This document shows positions 44,501 to 52,258 of a DNA stretch of 64,000 nt, one piece after another. Location of the stretch: contig NZ_CP085041.1 of assembly GCF_022026155.1 (NCBI RefSeq), positions 1,830,306 to 1,894,305 on the forward strand, in the 5' to 3' direction. Position numbers and translations under genes: made by a program. This DNA is from Dissulfurimicrobium hydrothermale (GTDB lineage Bacteria; Desulfobacterota; Dissulfuribacteria; Dissulfuribacterales; Sh68). Under the pieces are notes generated by a model. The model was given only the letters and a program-made list of their open reading frames with translations, was not told the origin of the DNA and did no database searches. The stretch's first letter is position 1, and each line of letters opens with the position of its first letter.

Positions 44501-44609
44501 GGATGACACCGAGCTGTTTAAGCAGTTTAGCGACAATGAGTCGTTCCGTCGCTGGCTGATTGATACGGTATTCGCATTGACCTACACCGAACCTGGCACC
44601 GCGGGGTAG
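41505..44609 (+). CDS. hsdR: type I restriction endonuclease subunit R
   Basis: A 1034-residue translocase-nuclease. The N-terminal nuclease domain holds LDLVLFINGLPVFTFELKN (PD-(D/E)xK core). The SF2 motor has Walker A SAGSGKSNS, DEAH in IIIDEAHSSQGG, FAFTATPKNKTLEMFG, and TGYDEPLLHTMYVDK with VQTLSRLNRAH. The C-terminal helical region binds the methylase complex. With HsdM and HsdS it pumps and cuts unmethylated DNA. Two unusual additions: the N-terminus NHTSHFTPHTSHFS, and about 26 residues (RSVKGEVGSVKKTEHS, PITPHTSHF) between motif I and FDSIIVVTDRRIL. Both are encoded by AAGTGTGAA-type repeats, in frame. Confidence 0.95.
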   Translation: MANHTSHFTPHTSHFSETSEAGLETLICRTLTGSDCTPRPAGSSAVLAEATASYGGVGWLPGDPSDYDREYCVDLVQLTAFLRSTQPEVADALDLNNDSPTRRKFLARLQGEVSKRGVVDVLRNGIQHGPYRIELFYGTPSPGNEQARALYEQNRFTVTRQLRYSRDETQRALDLVLFINGLPVFTFELKNRLTKQTVHDAIEQYRRDRNPREKLFELGRCVAHFAVDENEVWFCTHLAGKASWFLPFNKGWNDGAGNPPNPQGLKTDYLWREILTRESLTDILENYAQLVEEKDLKTGKKRRRQIFPRYHQLDVVRKLLADAAAHGAGRRYLIQHSAGSGKSNSIAWLAHQFVRSVKGEVGSVKKTEHSPITPHTSHFIFDSIIVVTDRRILDQQIRDTVKQFAQVSATVGHAEHSGDLRRFIEGGKKIIITTLQKFPFILDEIGNEHCGRRFAIIIDEAHSSQGGRTAAKMHQALAGMDDEEDETFEDQINRLMEARKLLPNASYFAFTATPKNKTLEMFGEPDPQPDGTVKHRPFHSYTMKQAIQEGFILDVLAHYTPVKSYYKLIKKIEDDPEFDVKKAQKKLCRFVEGHEYAIRLKAEIMVDHFHEQVIAKGKIGGQALAMVVTGGIERAIQYFDAIQDYLKERKSPYRAIVAFSGEHEYGGQQVTEASLNGFPSNQIADKIREDPYRFLICADKFQTGYDEPLLHTMYVDKVLSGVKAVQTLSRLNRAHPQKHDTFVLDFVNDPETIRKDFEPYYRTTILADETDPNKLHDLKADLDGYQVYAPEQVDELVRLYLSDADRDQLDPILDACVAAYLEQLDKDGQIDFKGKAKAFLRTYNFLASILPYTNAAWEKLSIFLEFLVPKLPAPKEKDLSKGILEAIDMDSYRVEKQATIRIALPDANAEIEPVPTVGGGHKAEPELDRLSNIIQTFNDLFGNIVWTDADRVRKLITEEIPARVAADTAYQNACKYSDKQNARIEHDRALARVITALLKDDTELFKQFSDNESFRRWLIDTVFALTYTEPGTAG
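41513..41548 (+). repeat. TCACACTT repeat at the 5' end of hsdR
   Basis: Four TCACACTT-type units, with a break at ACCGCAC, form codons 3-14 of hsdR (HTSHFTPHTSHF). It is the reverse-complement orientation of the repeat ending hsdS. Confidence 0.7.
42568..42641 (+). repeat. palindromic AAGTGTGAA element inside hsdR
   Basis: A 74-base element with 11-base perfect inverted ends GAAGTGTGAAG / CTTCACACTTC. The left part carries forward repeats, the right part (TCACCCATCACCC, then CACACTTCACAC) reverse ones. It could fold into one long imperfect hairpin. It is inserted in frame in the helicase domain. Confidence 0.75.
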
Positions 44610-44624
44610 CAGTAGGCGCGAATC

Positions 44625-44683
44625 GATGTCGCTCTATAATTTATTCGAAATATACGGTATTGTAACCCATAAAGAGCGACATC
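44625..44683. repeat. 59-base element with perfect 11-bp inverted ends after hsdR
   Basis: GATGTCGCTCT (44625-44635) and AGAGCGACATC (44673-44683) are exact inverted repeats around a 37-base AT-rich centre. It starts 16 bases after the hsdR stop, where the GC-rich island ends. It may be a bidirectional terminator, or the remnant or mini-form of a mobile element; no flanking target duplication is obvious. Confidence 0.6.
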
Positions 44684-44693
44684 CCCCGCATTT

Positions 44694-45062
44694 TCAGCAA
44701 GTTGTAGTAGCCGTTGTATATCGTTTTTCTTTGCGGATCTTGTCGAGCTCGTCCTCGATTCTCTCGAGTTCGTCATCATCGGCAAGCCGTTTCCAGAATG
44801 GACTATTGTCTTGATCTCTTGTCTGAGCAAGGGCATTTATCCTGAGTTGTCGGCTGCCGCTGAAATCAAGATCTTGCAACCATTTTACAAAGTATTGGTA
44901 TTGCCCATTATACATATCAAATTGCTGTACATCTTTTGCCGAAATTCCTAGTGGCCTATCATTTATACTTTTGGTATTATCTGCAATCAATAAGACACCT
45001 ACTATAAGCAGTACAACAGTCAATGTTGTAACGACGAACTTCTTTTTTAATTGTTTTTTCAA
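44694..45062 (-). CDS. small hypothetical membrane-anchored or exported protein
   Basis: A 122-residue frame with a TTG start at 45062 and a strong AAAGGAGGA site upstream, which supports real translation. The N-terminus is Lys-rich followed by a hydrophobic stretch (FVVTTLTVVLLIVGVLLIA), then a hydrophilic domain (QYFVKWLQDLDFSGSRQLRI) and a charged helix (DDELERIEDELDKIRKEKR). No family is recognised. It lies at the AT-rich edge of the restriction island on the opposite strand to hsdR. Confidence 0.55.
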   Translation of the reverse strand: MKKQLKKKFVVTTLTVVLLIVGVLLIADNTKSINDRPLGISAKDVQQFDMYNGQYQYFVKWLQDLDFSGSRQLRINALAQTRDQDNSPFWKRLADDDELERIEDELDKIRKEKRYTTATTTC

Positions 45063-45331
45063 TATTCTTCCTCCTTTATTATCTTTTTAATATATTATCT
45101 TTTTTAATAATATTTAATATAATTTTTACCTATTAATGCCTTGCAAGTATTCTTCAGAGCTTTAGTCTGATTATTTCCTGTTTTTGGAAATAAATATGCG
45201 CGGTAAAAATGGAAAAAATATGAAAGAAATAAGAAAATATTTTATTGAAATTGAAATATTAAGAATTGTGCTAAATCTTGCTGTCAAATATCTAATGTAT
45301 AGACATGATATCAGCCATATCTCTGATCAGT
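45063..45331. other. AT-rich gap between island and TPR gene
   Basis: No gene seen. It holds the ribosome site of the small protein and an eight-base perfect inverted repeat TTATTTCC / GGAAATAA at 45171-45193 with a seven-base loop. This has no T-run after it on the plus strand and could be an operator or a weak hairpin. Confidence 0.35.
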
Positions 45332-47308
45332 TTATCTTTTCACTATGGATGCATCTATAATCCCCTTTTCTATGGTAGATATAAGCCTCTTCATCTGACG
45401 ACCGCCGATATCAACGGCCTTTACCTGTCTCAGAAAACGCCTGGCTGTATCCTTGTCGCCTTCCACTTCGAGATAACCAAAGGCAAGAAAGGCAAGGGAT
45501 TGAATATCTGCCGGATTGCGCTTCACCGCCTCAGACCATGCCTCTTTCGCCTTCCGCCATCCGCCCTGCCTGTTATAAGCCATCCTGCCAATGACCCTAA
45601 ACACAGCGGCCGGGATGTCCTCCTGTCCTATCTGCCGCGCATAAATATTGGTAAACGGTCTGAGCACCCTTTCGGCCTCATCCGTCTTGCCGGCGTCAAG
45701 CAGGACCTCTGCAAACCGCACAGCCGTCCGTATATCATCCGGTTTAAGTCTATAAGCCTCACCAAGGGCCTCTTCGGCCTCTTCAGCCCTACCCATGTCA
45801 AGGAGTAATCCACCAAGGTTGTAGTATGCCATGAACTCATCTGGAGAAGACTTTATGGCCCTTGAAAAGGCATCCGAGGCCTCCTTGATCTTCCCAAGCC
45901 TTGCAAGGGATACGCCGAGGCTGTTCAACAAGTTGGAGCTTGAGGGATCCATCTTGAGCCCTTCTCTATAAGCCCTGCATGCGCCAACGAGGTCACCCCA
46001 CGAAAAGAGTTCATCACCCCACACATTTAACGTCACGGCGTCGAATACAGCTGATGTCCCTTGACCAAGAAGGACGGCATGCAAATAGGCATATAAAGCT
46101 GGCAACGGCGAGGTGGCCCTGCTGCTGACTTTATACACACCAAGCGTAATAGACACGCCGTTCTTTAACAAGTTAGGCTTCAGGAGCCTGTCTGCCAAAT
46201 CCTTAGTGATGGCCTGATGTTGATCCGAATCAGACGATTTTTGAATGATAAATACACTGTCAGGCCCTGCCTCTATAAATTCAAGCCCTTCCGTATGCAC
46301 GTCTTTTAGGCGCTGAGATACAGGCCTTGCAAACGCCACTATGGTGTTCCTCGCCTTTCTACAGATATCGCTTGCGATGGCGAGACATCCGGTGACATCC
46401 TGTATCCCTATCCTTTTTTTAAAGATCTCAAGATCTCTGGAAGAGATAACCGATATACCGAGTGCCTCGGCAGCCGCCTCGGTCTCCTTGATATGCTCCA
46501 GACACAGCTGAGGGTCGGTCCCGCCGGCAAAGCTATGCCCATAAACGTTAAAGAAAAAGAGGCCCAACCCCCTCCCCTTGGCTACAATATCTCTCAACCC
46601 AAGGGACAATTTTGAACCATCCATGTGAGGCAGGCATATCCAGGCCTCATAACGGTTGCCCCCCGCCCACTCAAACGTCGAATCAGTCCAAACCCTGGCG
46701 CAAAGCCCAAGTATGGCTTCTTTGTCGTATATCTTTCCGGCGTTGGCCTTTCTGGACCGAGAAGACCTGCCCACACTTCTATGGGTCTTTGCCCATACTA
46801 GATGCAAAAACGACGACTCCGCCTCCTTCTCAGACTGAAACAGGTGTTTGAGAAATAAGACGAGGTATTGCGGCGGCTCCCCGGGAGGGGCGATCGAGGT
46901 CTCGATACGAAGCGTCCTCATCCTTTCCTTGGCATATGCCTTCAAAAGAGACAGGATACGCCCGTCTTCTTCAGGGCCGACCGCCCTTGGTATCCCGGAA
47001 AGGACCAAAAGGCCTGATAGCCGACCTTCACACGGTACAGGGATGAACATCTTGAGCCCCACCCTGTCCAAAAAGGCATCGGCCTTTTCAATGGCCTCCC
47101 TGGCCCTTGAAAGCTGTCGTCCGGAAAGGGCCTCGACATTCAACGCCTCGTCATATGGGCAATCTGCATCTAACTGTATGACAACGGCCCTTCCGCTGGC
47201 AAATGGAAATTTTGTCTTGAGTTCCTCAATAAGTAAGGGGGCAAGACATGCAAAATCATGGCCGGAGATCATGACCGGCCTCCCATGGGTATGTCCATTG
47301 TACATCAC
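45332..47308 (-). CDS. large protein with unknown N-terminal half and C-terminal TPR repeats
   Basis: A 658-residue cytosolic protein (ATG at 47308; a later Met at residue 13 begins MISGHDFACL). Residues about 440-640 contain TPR units (FSWGDLVGACRAYREGLKMD, NLLNSLGVSLARLGKIKEAS, DEFMAYYNLGGLLLDMGRAEE). The first 430 residues hold alpha/beta blocks reminiscent of GAF or degenerate GGDEF domains (TGCLAIASDICRKARNTIVAF, PDSVFIIQKSSDSD, ISVISSRDLEIF), but no catalytic motif is visible, so this is only a guess. Two N-terminal stretches (SGRAVVIQLDADC, MFIPVPCEGRLSGLLVLSG) look GAF-like. It lies 22 bases downstream of selA on the same strand. Confidence 0.6.
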   Translation of the reverse strand: MMYNGHTHGRPVMISGHDFACLAPLLIEELKTKFPFASGRAVVIQLDADCPYDEALNVEALSGRQLSRAREAIEKADAFLDRVGLKMFIPVPCEGRLSGLLVLSGIPRAVGPEEDGRILSLLKAYAKERMRTLRIETSIAPPGEPPQYLVLFLKHLFQSEKEAESSFLHLVWAKTHRSVGRSSRSRKANAGKIYDKEAILGLCARVWTDSTFEWAGGNRYEAWICLPHMDGSKLSLGLRDIVAKGRGLGLFFFNVYGHSFAGGTDPQLCLEHIKETEAAAEALGISVISSRDLEIFKKRIGIQDVTGCLAIASDICRKARNTIVAFARPVSQRLKDVHTEGLEFIEAGPDSVFIIQKSSDSDQHQAITKDLADRLLKPNLLKNGVSITLGVYKVSSRATSPLPALYAYLHAVLLGQGTSAVFDAVTLNVWGDELFSWGDLVGACRAYREGLKMDPSSSNLLNSLGVSLARLGKIKEASDAFSRAIKSSPDEFMAYYNLGGLLLDMGRAEEAEEALGEAYRLKPDDIRTAVRFAEVLLDAGKTDEAERVLRPFTNIYARQIGQEDIPAAVFRVIGRMAYNRQGGWRKAKEAWSEAVKRNPADIQSLAFLAFGYLEVEGDKDTARRFLRQVKAVDIGGRQMKRLISTIEKGIIDASIVKR

Positions 47309-47330
47309 CCCTTTTCAGCCTTTGGATCTT

Positions 47331-48776
47331 CTAAGCCTCGGCTACACCTAACGGCACATCATCCGCCGCTGCGCAGCATGCCTTGCTGACAGCAGTTGTT
47401 ATGATAGGAATGTCATCGGGCAGGATGGTCCTTGCATCCATGAGTATGGCATCGTCTTCCGTCCGCACAATGACAGGCGGGTCGTTTTTTCTCAAAAGCC
47501 TCTCCATATCCGCAATTGAGGCAAGGCCCATCGAAGTCTTGACTGTCACCGCCACAGACCTCAGCCTTTCAAGCGGTAGCGACCCTCCACCGGCCATTGA
47601 AATAGTCTCCTTCAAGCCCAAACCAAGGCCGTCTATCTTCAGTGCCTTCAGGCTGGCAAGGAGCCTTTTTGCCCTGGTCTGTATCGCACGCAGGTCCTGG
47701 GTAAGAAAATCAAGTGTTGGAATAGTCTTTACGGCCTTTTCTGGGTCACGATAGAGCCTTAAAACGCCTTCAAGGGCGCAAAGCGTGAGCTTATCTATCC
47801 TTACCGCCCTATTCAACGGATTCGCCTTTATCTTCTCTATTATTTCCTTCCTGCCTACGATGATCCCGGCCTGCGGGCCTCCAAGGAGCTTATCCCCGCT
47901 GAAGCTCACCACAGATACACCGGCCTTAAGCGCCTCCTGAACGGTTGGTTCGTGCATGAGTCCGTATCGTGAAAGGTCTATCAAGACGCCGCTCCCGAGG
48001 TCTTCATAGACCGAGATCCCGCATCTACTGCCAAGCTCAGTTAACTCAGTAATTGGAACAGATTTTGTAAAGCCGATGATGCTGAAATTGCTCTGGTGGA
48101 CCTTCAACAGCAAAGCCGTGTCCGGCCCTATGGCTGATTCGTAGTCCTTAAGGTGGGTCTTATTGGTCGTACCGACCTCTTTTAAGATGGCCCCGCTTCT
48201 GGACATGACATCAGGGATCCTGAAAGAGCCGCCTATCTCCACCAGTTCCCCTCTGGAGACGACCACTTCCTTTCCCTTGGCAAGCGTTTCAAGGATGATC
48301 AATACCGCTGCCGCATTGTTGTTTACAACGAGAGCGGCCTCAGCCCCTGTCAATTCACAGAGCAGGTCTTCCACATGGCTGTATCTATTTCCACGCCCGC
48401 CGCTGTCGAGATTATATTCTAGATTTGAATAACGGCCAGCTATTTCAAGGAGATCTTTGAATATGCACCGCGGCAGGAGCGATCTACCTAGATTTGTATG
48501 CACGACCACGCCTGTGGCGTTTACAACCGGACGAAGAGATGGCCTATTTAGTGCATCGAATTTTAAATACAGGAGCCGTTTTATATGTTCCGGATCAAGG
48601 ATGTCCTGCCCGTCTGTAAAACCTCCTGCAAGAATAACCTCTCTAAGGCTTGCAGCCGTCTCCCTCGCCGCCCTCAGTTTCAGACCGTGCGGTGCGCCGA
48701 CAGGCAAATCATCCATCAACATGTCCACCTTGGGGAGTTGCTTCAACAGTTTCTTTTGGACACCAGAATAAACCAT
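47331..48776 (-). CDS. selA: L-seryl-tRNA(Sec) selenium transferase
   Basis: A 481-residue PLP enzyme converting seryl-tRNA(Sec) to selenocysteinyl-tRNA(Sec) with selenophosphate. Typical features: the N-terminal helical domain, RPVVNATGVVVHTNLGRSLLP, the PLP-site EDLGSG, and the Schiff-base lysine in SFSGDKLLGGPQAGIIVG. It shows that this organism makes selenocysteine and supports reading the UGA in hdrCB as Sec. selB, selC and selD are not in the window. It is followed by the TPR gene; about 130 bases separate it from the NifU-like gene upstream. Confidence 0.95.
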   Translation of the reverse strand: MVYSGVQKKLLKQLPKVDMLMDDLPVGAPHGLKLRAARETAASLREVILAGGFTDGQDILDPEHIKRLLYLKFDALNRPSLRPVVNATGVVVHTNLGRSLLPRCIFKDLLEIAGRYSNLEYNLDSGGRGNRYSHVEDLLCELTGAEAALVVNNNAAAVLIILETLAKGKEVVVSRGELVEIGGSFRIPDVMSRSGAILKEVGTTNKTHLKDYESAIGPDTALLLKVHQSNFSIIGFTKSVPITELTELGSRCGISVYEDLGSGVLIDLSRYGLMHEPTVQEALKAGVSVVSFSGDKLLGGPQAGIIVGRKEIIEKIKANPLNRAVRIDKLTLCALEGVLRLYRDPEKAVKTIPTLDFLTQDLRAIQTRAKRLLASLKALKIDGLGLGLKETISMAGGGSLPLERLRSVAVTVKTSMGLASIADMERLLRKNDPPVIVRTEDDAILMDARTILPDDIPIITTAVSKACCAAADDVPLGVAEA

Positions 48777-48907
48777 TTCAAACTCACGCTTATACAGACC
48801 GACAAAACAAGGGTTTAACCTTCACCTATCACTCGGCAAAATTTACTCCTTAAGAACGGCCCTAAAAGGACACTGCCCATGGCCAGCTTGCCCCATCACC
48901 GCTAGGC

Positions 48908-49141
48908 CTAAACGGCCTGAACCGATGATATCTCAGGCACCTCGCCCTTAAGGAAACGCTCTATTCCGGCCTTGAGCGTCATCTGGCTCATCGGGCAGCC
49001 CTTACATGCCCCTGTGAGCCTCACTTTTACCACTCCACTTGCCTCATCTATCTCTACAAGCTCTACATCACCACCGTCTCTTTGAAGCATTGGGCGCACC
49101 TTATCCATTGCAGCCTTGACCTTTTCTTTCATAGGTTCCAC
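48908..49141 (-). CDS. NifU C-terminal-domain iron-sulfur scaffold protein
   Basis: A 77-residue protein consisting only of the NifU C-terminal (Nfu) domain: [18 protein letters not shown] and the cluster-binding [12 protein letters not shown]. Two subunits would share a [4Fe-4S] cluster through this CxxC for delivery to apoproteins, relevant for the many iron-sulfur proteins nearby. It lies in the same orientation as the cysteine desulfurase gene further upstream, though other genes intervene. Confidence 0.9.
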   Translation of the reverse strand: MEPMKEKVKAAMDKVRPMLQRDGGDVELVEIDEASGVVKVRLTGACKGCPMSQMTLKAGIERFLKGEVPEISSVQAV

Positions 49142-49191
49142 CTCGTATGATTTTTATCTCCAACGAATGACAAATCGCTGGATTTAACAAA

Positions 49192-49764
49192 TTATTTCAT
49201 CGACCTTGCTGCATCGATGATTTCTTTGCGGTTGAACAGGGATAAAAGCTTAAAACCTAGCCTTAAAAGGGCCTCCCTGCCCCCTTCCTCCCTGTCGATT
49301 ATGGCTATAACCTGTCCGATTTCATAACCCTCTCCGCGCGTCCTTTCAATGGCCTTTATCAGCGTACCGCCTGTTGTTACCACATCTTCCACCAGGGCCA
49401 CCATAGAACCCCTGGGTATGTTGGCCTTGCCTTCTATCCATGACCCAGTCCCGTGCCCCTTTGGCTCTTTGCGGATGATAAAGGCCGGGATGGGTCTTTT
49501 CTCAAGAAAGCTCACCAACGAGACCGCGGTTACGAGTGGATCGGCCCCAAGGGTCATGCCGCCGACCCCACAAATCGGTGGTTTTGAACCTGCGATATGC
49601 CTGAACATGAGCCTGCCGCAGAGATACGCCCCTTCAGGCGAAAGGGTCGTCTGTTTGCAATCTATATAAAAAGCACTCTCCTTTCCGGATGTAAGTTTGA
49701 ATATACCCTCTTTATATGAATGTCTAACAATTATCTCCAAAAGCCTTTCTCTTTCGTCCTTCAT
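49192..49764 (-). CDS. pyrE: orotate phosphoribosyltransferase
   Basis: A 190-residue enzyme transferring phosphoribose from PRPP to orotate to give OMP in pyrimidine synthesis. The PRPP motif is VALVEDVVTTGGTLIKAIE. The first segment (IVRHSYKEGIFKLTSGKESAFYIDCKQ) matches the orotate-binding part. The length is normal for the short bacterial form. It overlaps purB upstream by ATGA, so pyrimidine and purine genes are coupled. Confidence 0.92.
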   Translation of the reverse strand: MKDERERLLEIIVRHSYKEGIFKLTSGKESAFYIDCKQTTLSPEGAYLCGRLMFRHIAGSKPPICGVGGMTLGADPLVTAVSLVSFLEKRPIPAFIIRKEPKGHGTGSWIEGKANIPRGSMVALVEDVVTTGGTLIKAIERTRGEGYEIGQVIAIIDREEGGREALLRLGFKLLSLFNRKEIIDAARSMK

Positions 49765-51062
49765 GTTATTTCCCCGAATACGCGGCCAAATATGTCGTCA
49801 ACGTGTTTTGTATGATAGCCCAGGTCAAAAAGGGCCTCTATCTCAGACGGTGCCAGATATTTTAAAACCATGTCGTCTTTCAGAAGAAGCTCTTTGAACT
49901 CAACCCTACCTGCCCACACCTCCATCGCCTGCGCCTGAACGACCTTGTAGGCCTCTTCCCTGCCCATCCCCTTTTCGACCAGGGCGAGCATAACCCTTTG
50001 CGAGAAGATGAGGCCTTTCAGAAGATCAAGGTTCTTCTGCATATTCTCCGGATAGACCACTAGTTTTTCTATCAAACCAGTCATGCGGCCAAGCATGAAG
50101 TCTGCCGTAATGAATGCATCAGGGCCTATGACCCGCTCGACAGAGGAATGACTGATGTCCCTTTCATGCCAGAGGGCTACATCTTCAAGCGCCGGCAAGG
50201 CGTAGGAACGGACAAGACGCGCAAGGCCGCAGAGGTTTTCAGAAAGAATAGGATTTCTCTTGTGGGGCATAGCCGAGGAACCTTTTTGACCCTTGCTGAA
50301 ATATTCTTCGGCCTCAAGGACCTCGGTACGCTGAAGATGGCGTATCTCTGTCGCCATCTTTTCAACTGAACTTGCAAGTATGGCCAGGGCACAGAAGACC
50401 TCGGCATACCTATCTCTTTGGATTATCTGATTCGAGGCCGGGGCAGGTGTCAGACCGAGACGTTCACACACATATGCCTCTACCCTTGGATCAATATTTG
50501 CGAAGGTGCCGACCGCCCCCGACAGCTTGCCGAAGGAGATAACATCCCTGGCATTCTCAAGGCGCCTTCTATTCCGCACCATTTCATCATACCAGATCGC
50601 AAGCTTCAGCCCAAAGGTGATAGGCTCGGCGTGAATACCGTGGGATCTGCCTATCATAACTGTATATTTGTGTTCGATAGCGCGCCTTTTTATGGCCTCC
50701 ATAAGGAGGTCCAAGTCTTCGATTATTATGTTGAGTGCCTGCCGATAGATAACTGCTGAAGCTGTATCGAGCATGTCGGATGATGTAAGTCCCAAATGGA
50801 GATAACGCCCAGCCGGACCGACATATTCAGCTACATTAGTCAAAAATGCTATGACATCGTGCCTGGTCTCGTTCTCGATCTCCTCAATCCGCTTTGGGTC
50901 AAAAGCCGCCTTTTCCCTTATCTCCTTAGCCGCCTCCCCAGGAACAACCCCAATCTCCGCCCAGGCCTCAGCCGCCAATACCTCAACCTCAAGCCATGTC
51001 TTGTATCTGTTTTCTTGGCTCCAAAGCGCCGCCATCCTGGGCCTTGAATAACGTTCGATCAT
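49761..51062 (-). CDS. purB: adenylosuccinate lyase
   Basis: A 433-residue member of the fumarase/aspartase family, acting at two steps of purine synthesis (SAICAR and adenylosuccinate cleavage). The signature SSAMPHKRNP is intact, with conserved TSSDMLDTASA and GRSHGIHAEPITFG containing catalytic histidines. It begins MIERYSRPRMAALWSQENRYK as usual for the short form. It is translationally coupled to pyrE by a 4-base overlap. Confidence 0.95.
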   Translation of the reverse strand: MIERYSRPRMAALWSQENRYKTWLEVEVLAAEAWAEIGVVPGEAAKEIREKAAFDPKRIEEIENETRHDVIAFLTNVAEYVGPAGRYLHLGLTSSDMLDTASAVIYRQALNIIIEDLDLLMEAIKRRAIEHKYTVMIGRSHGIHAEPITFGLKLAIWYDEMVRNRRRLENARDVISFGKLSGAVGTFANIDPRVEAYVCERLGLTPAPASNQIIQRDRYAEVFCALAILASSVEKMATEIRHLQRTEVLEAEEYFSKGQKGSSAMPHKRNPILSENLCGLARLVRSYALPALEDVALWHERDISHSSVERVIGPDAFITADFMLGRMTGLIEKLVVYPENMQKNLDLLKGLIFSQRVMLALVEKGMGREEAYKVVQAQAMEVWAGRVEFKELLLKDDMVLKYLAPSEIEALFDLGYHTKHVDDIFGRVFGEIT

Positions 51063-51110
51063 GCAAAAACTCCTTGTCTGTTTTTGATACTGACTATAGC
51101 AGCGCCCTTT

Positions 51111-52247
51111 TTACAAAACAAGGCTGCTTAAGGCCTCTCTGAGGGCAGCAAGCACTGTCTCCTGCTCCTCTCTTTTTATGAATGGGTGCATAGGAAGAGA
51201 GAGCACCTCTCTAGAAGCCTCTTCGGCATGCGGGAAAGGTCCTTGAGGCAGCCCTATATACTTGAAGGCAGGTTGGAGATGAATTGGTCTTGGATAATGG
51301 ACAGCGGTCGGCACGCCATGCACCTCTAGGAACCTGGCCACTTCGTCCCTTAAGTTTCCCTTTACCCGAACGGTGTACTGGGCAAAGACGCAGGTCCTGC
51401 CTCCTGCAACCTTTGGAGGCGTTATATAAGGCATGATCTCTTTGAGCCCTTCGGTATAAAATCCGGCAGCCTCCTCCCTCTTTTTCAATTCTTCCTCGAG
51501 ATGACTGAACTTTACCAGAAGTATAGCGGCCTGAATTGCATCCAGACGGGCGTTTAGACCTATTTTTTCATGTATATAACGCCTGCTTTGCCCATGCACT
51601 CGGAGCGAAATACACATCCTTGCAATCTCGTCGTCATCCGTAAAGAGCATCCCGCCATCTCCATAGGCACCAAGGGGCTTGGATGGAAAAAAGGACGTAA
51701 CGCCAATCTCTGATACGGCACAGGACATGCGACCTTTATAGCGGGCGCCGAAGGATTGGCAGGCATCTTCTATTACATGCAGGCCATAAGTCTTTGCAAT
51801 GTCATTTATTTCATCCATATCAGGACATTGGCCGAACAGACTTACAGGGATGACGCAACGAGGCATTGACCCGCTGCGCGATCTGGCATCCAATATCTTT
51901 TTAAAGGCCTGCGGATCCATATTGTAGGTAATAGGGTCGATATCGACAAATACCGGCCTTGCGCCTACAAGACTTACGGCCTCTGCGGTCGCTATGAATG
52001 AAAAAGGCGTCGTGACGACCTCATCCCCAGGACCGACGCCACAGGCCATAAGTGCCAAAACAAGGGCATCGGTACCAGAGCTCACGCCGATTGCATGGCG
52101 TACCCCTACGTATCCGGCAAGAACGGCCTCAAGCCTTTCCACCACCTCACCAAGGATAAACTGGCCGCTTTCAAGGACGCTGTGGACCGCCTCGTCTATC
52201 TCGCCTTTATATGCCTCATATTGTCTGTTTAGATCGATGAATTTCAT
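51111..52247 (-). CDS. DegT/DnrJ/EryC1/StrS-family aminotransferase
   Basis: A 378-residue PLP enzyme of the sugar aminotransferase family. GVSSGTDALVLALMACGVGPGDEVVTTPFSF contains the phosphate-binding Ser/Gly/Thr, EDACQSFGA the cofactor ring contact, and FFPSKPLGAYGDGGML the Schiff-base lysine. It would aminate a keto-sugar nucleotide for surface polysaccharide or glycan synthesis. No sugar-nucleotide genes are nearby, so the substrate is unknown. It lies 11 bases downstream of the cysteine desulfurase gene. Confidence 0.9.
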   Translation of the reverse strand: MKFIDLNRQYEAYKGEIDEAVHSVLESGQFILGEVVERLEAVLAGYVGVRHAIGVSSGTDALVLALMACGVGPGDEVVTTPFSFIATAEAVSLVGARPVFVDIDPITYNMDPQAFKKILDARSRSGSMPRCVIPVSLFGQCPDMDEINDIAKTYGLHVIEDACQSFGARYKGRMSCAVSEIGVTSFFPSKPLGAYGDGGMLFTDDDEIARMCISLRVHGQSRRYIHEKIGLNARLDAIQAAILLVKFSHLEEELKKREEAAGFYTEGLKEIMPYITPPKVAGGRTCVFAQYTVRVKGNLRDEVARFLEVHGVPTAVHYPRPIHLQPAFKYIGLPQGPFPHAEEASREVLSLPMHPFIKREEQETVLAALREALSSLVL

Positions 52248-52258
52248 GGATTGTTCCT

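Noticed and set aside
34420-44683. Duplicated tRNA 3' end as an attachment site for the island
   Set aside because: No second copy of the T-arm and acceptor sequence was found near the right boundary, and no integrase gene is present.
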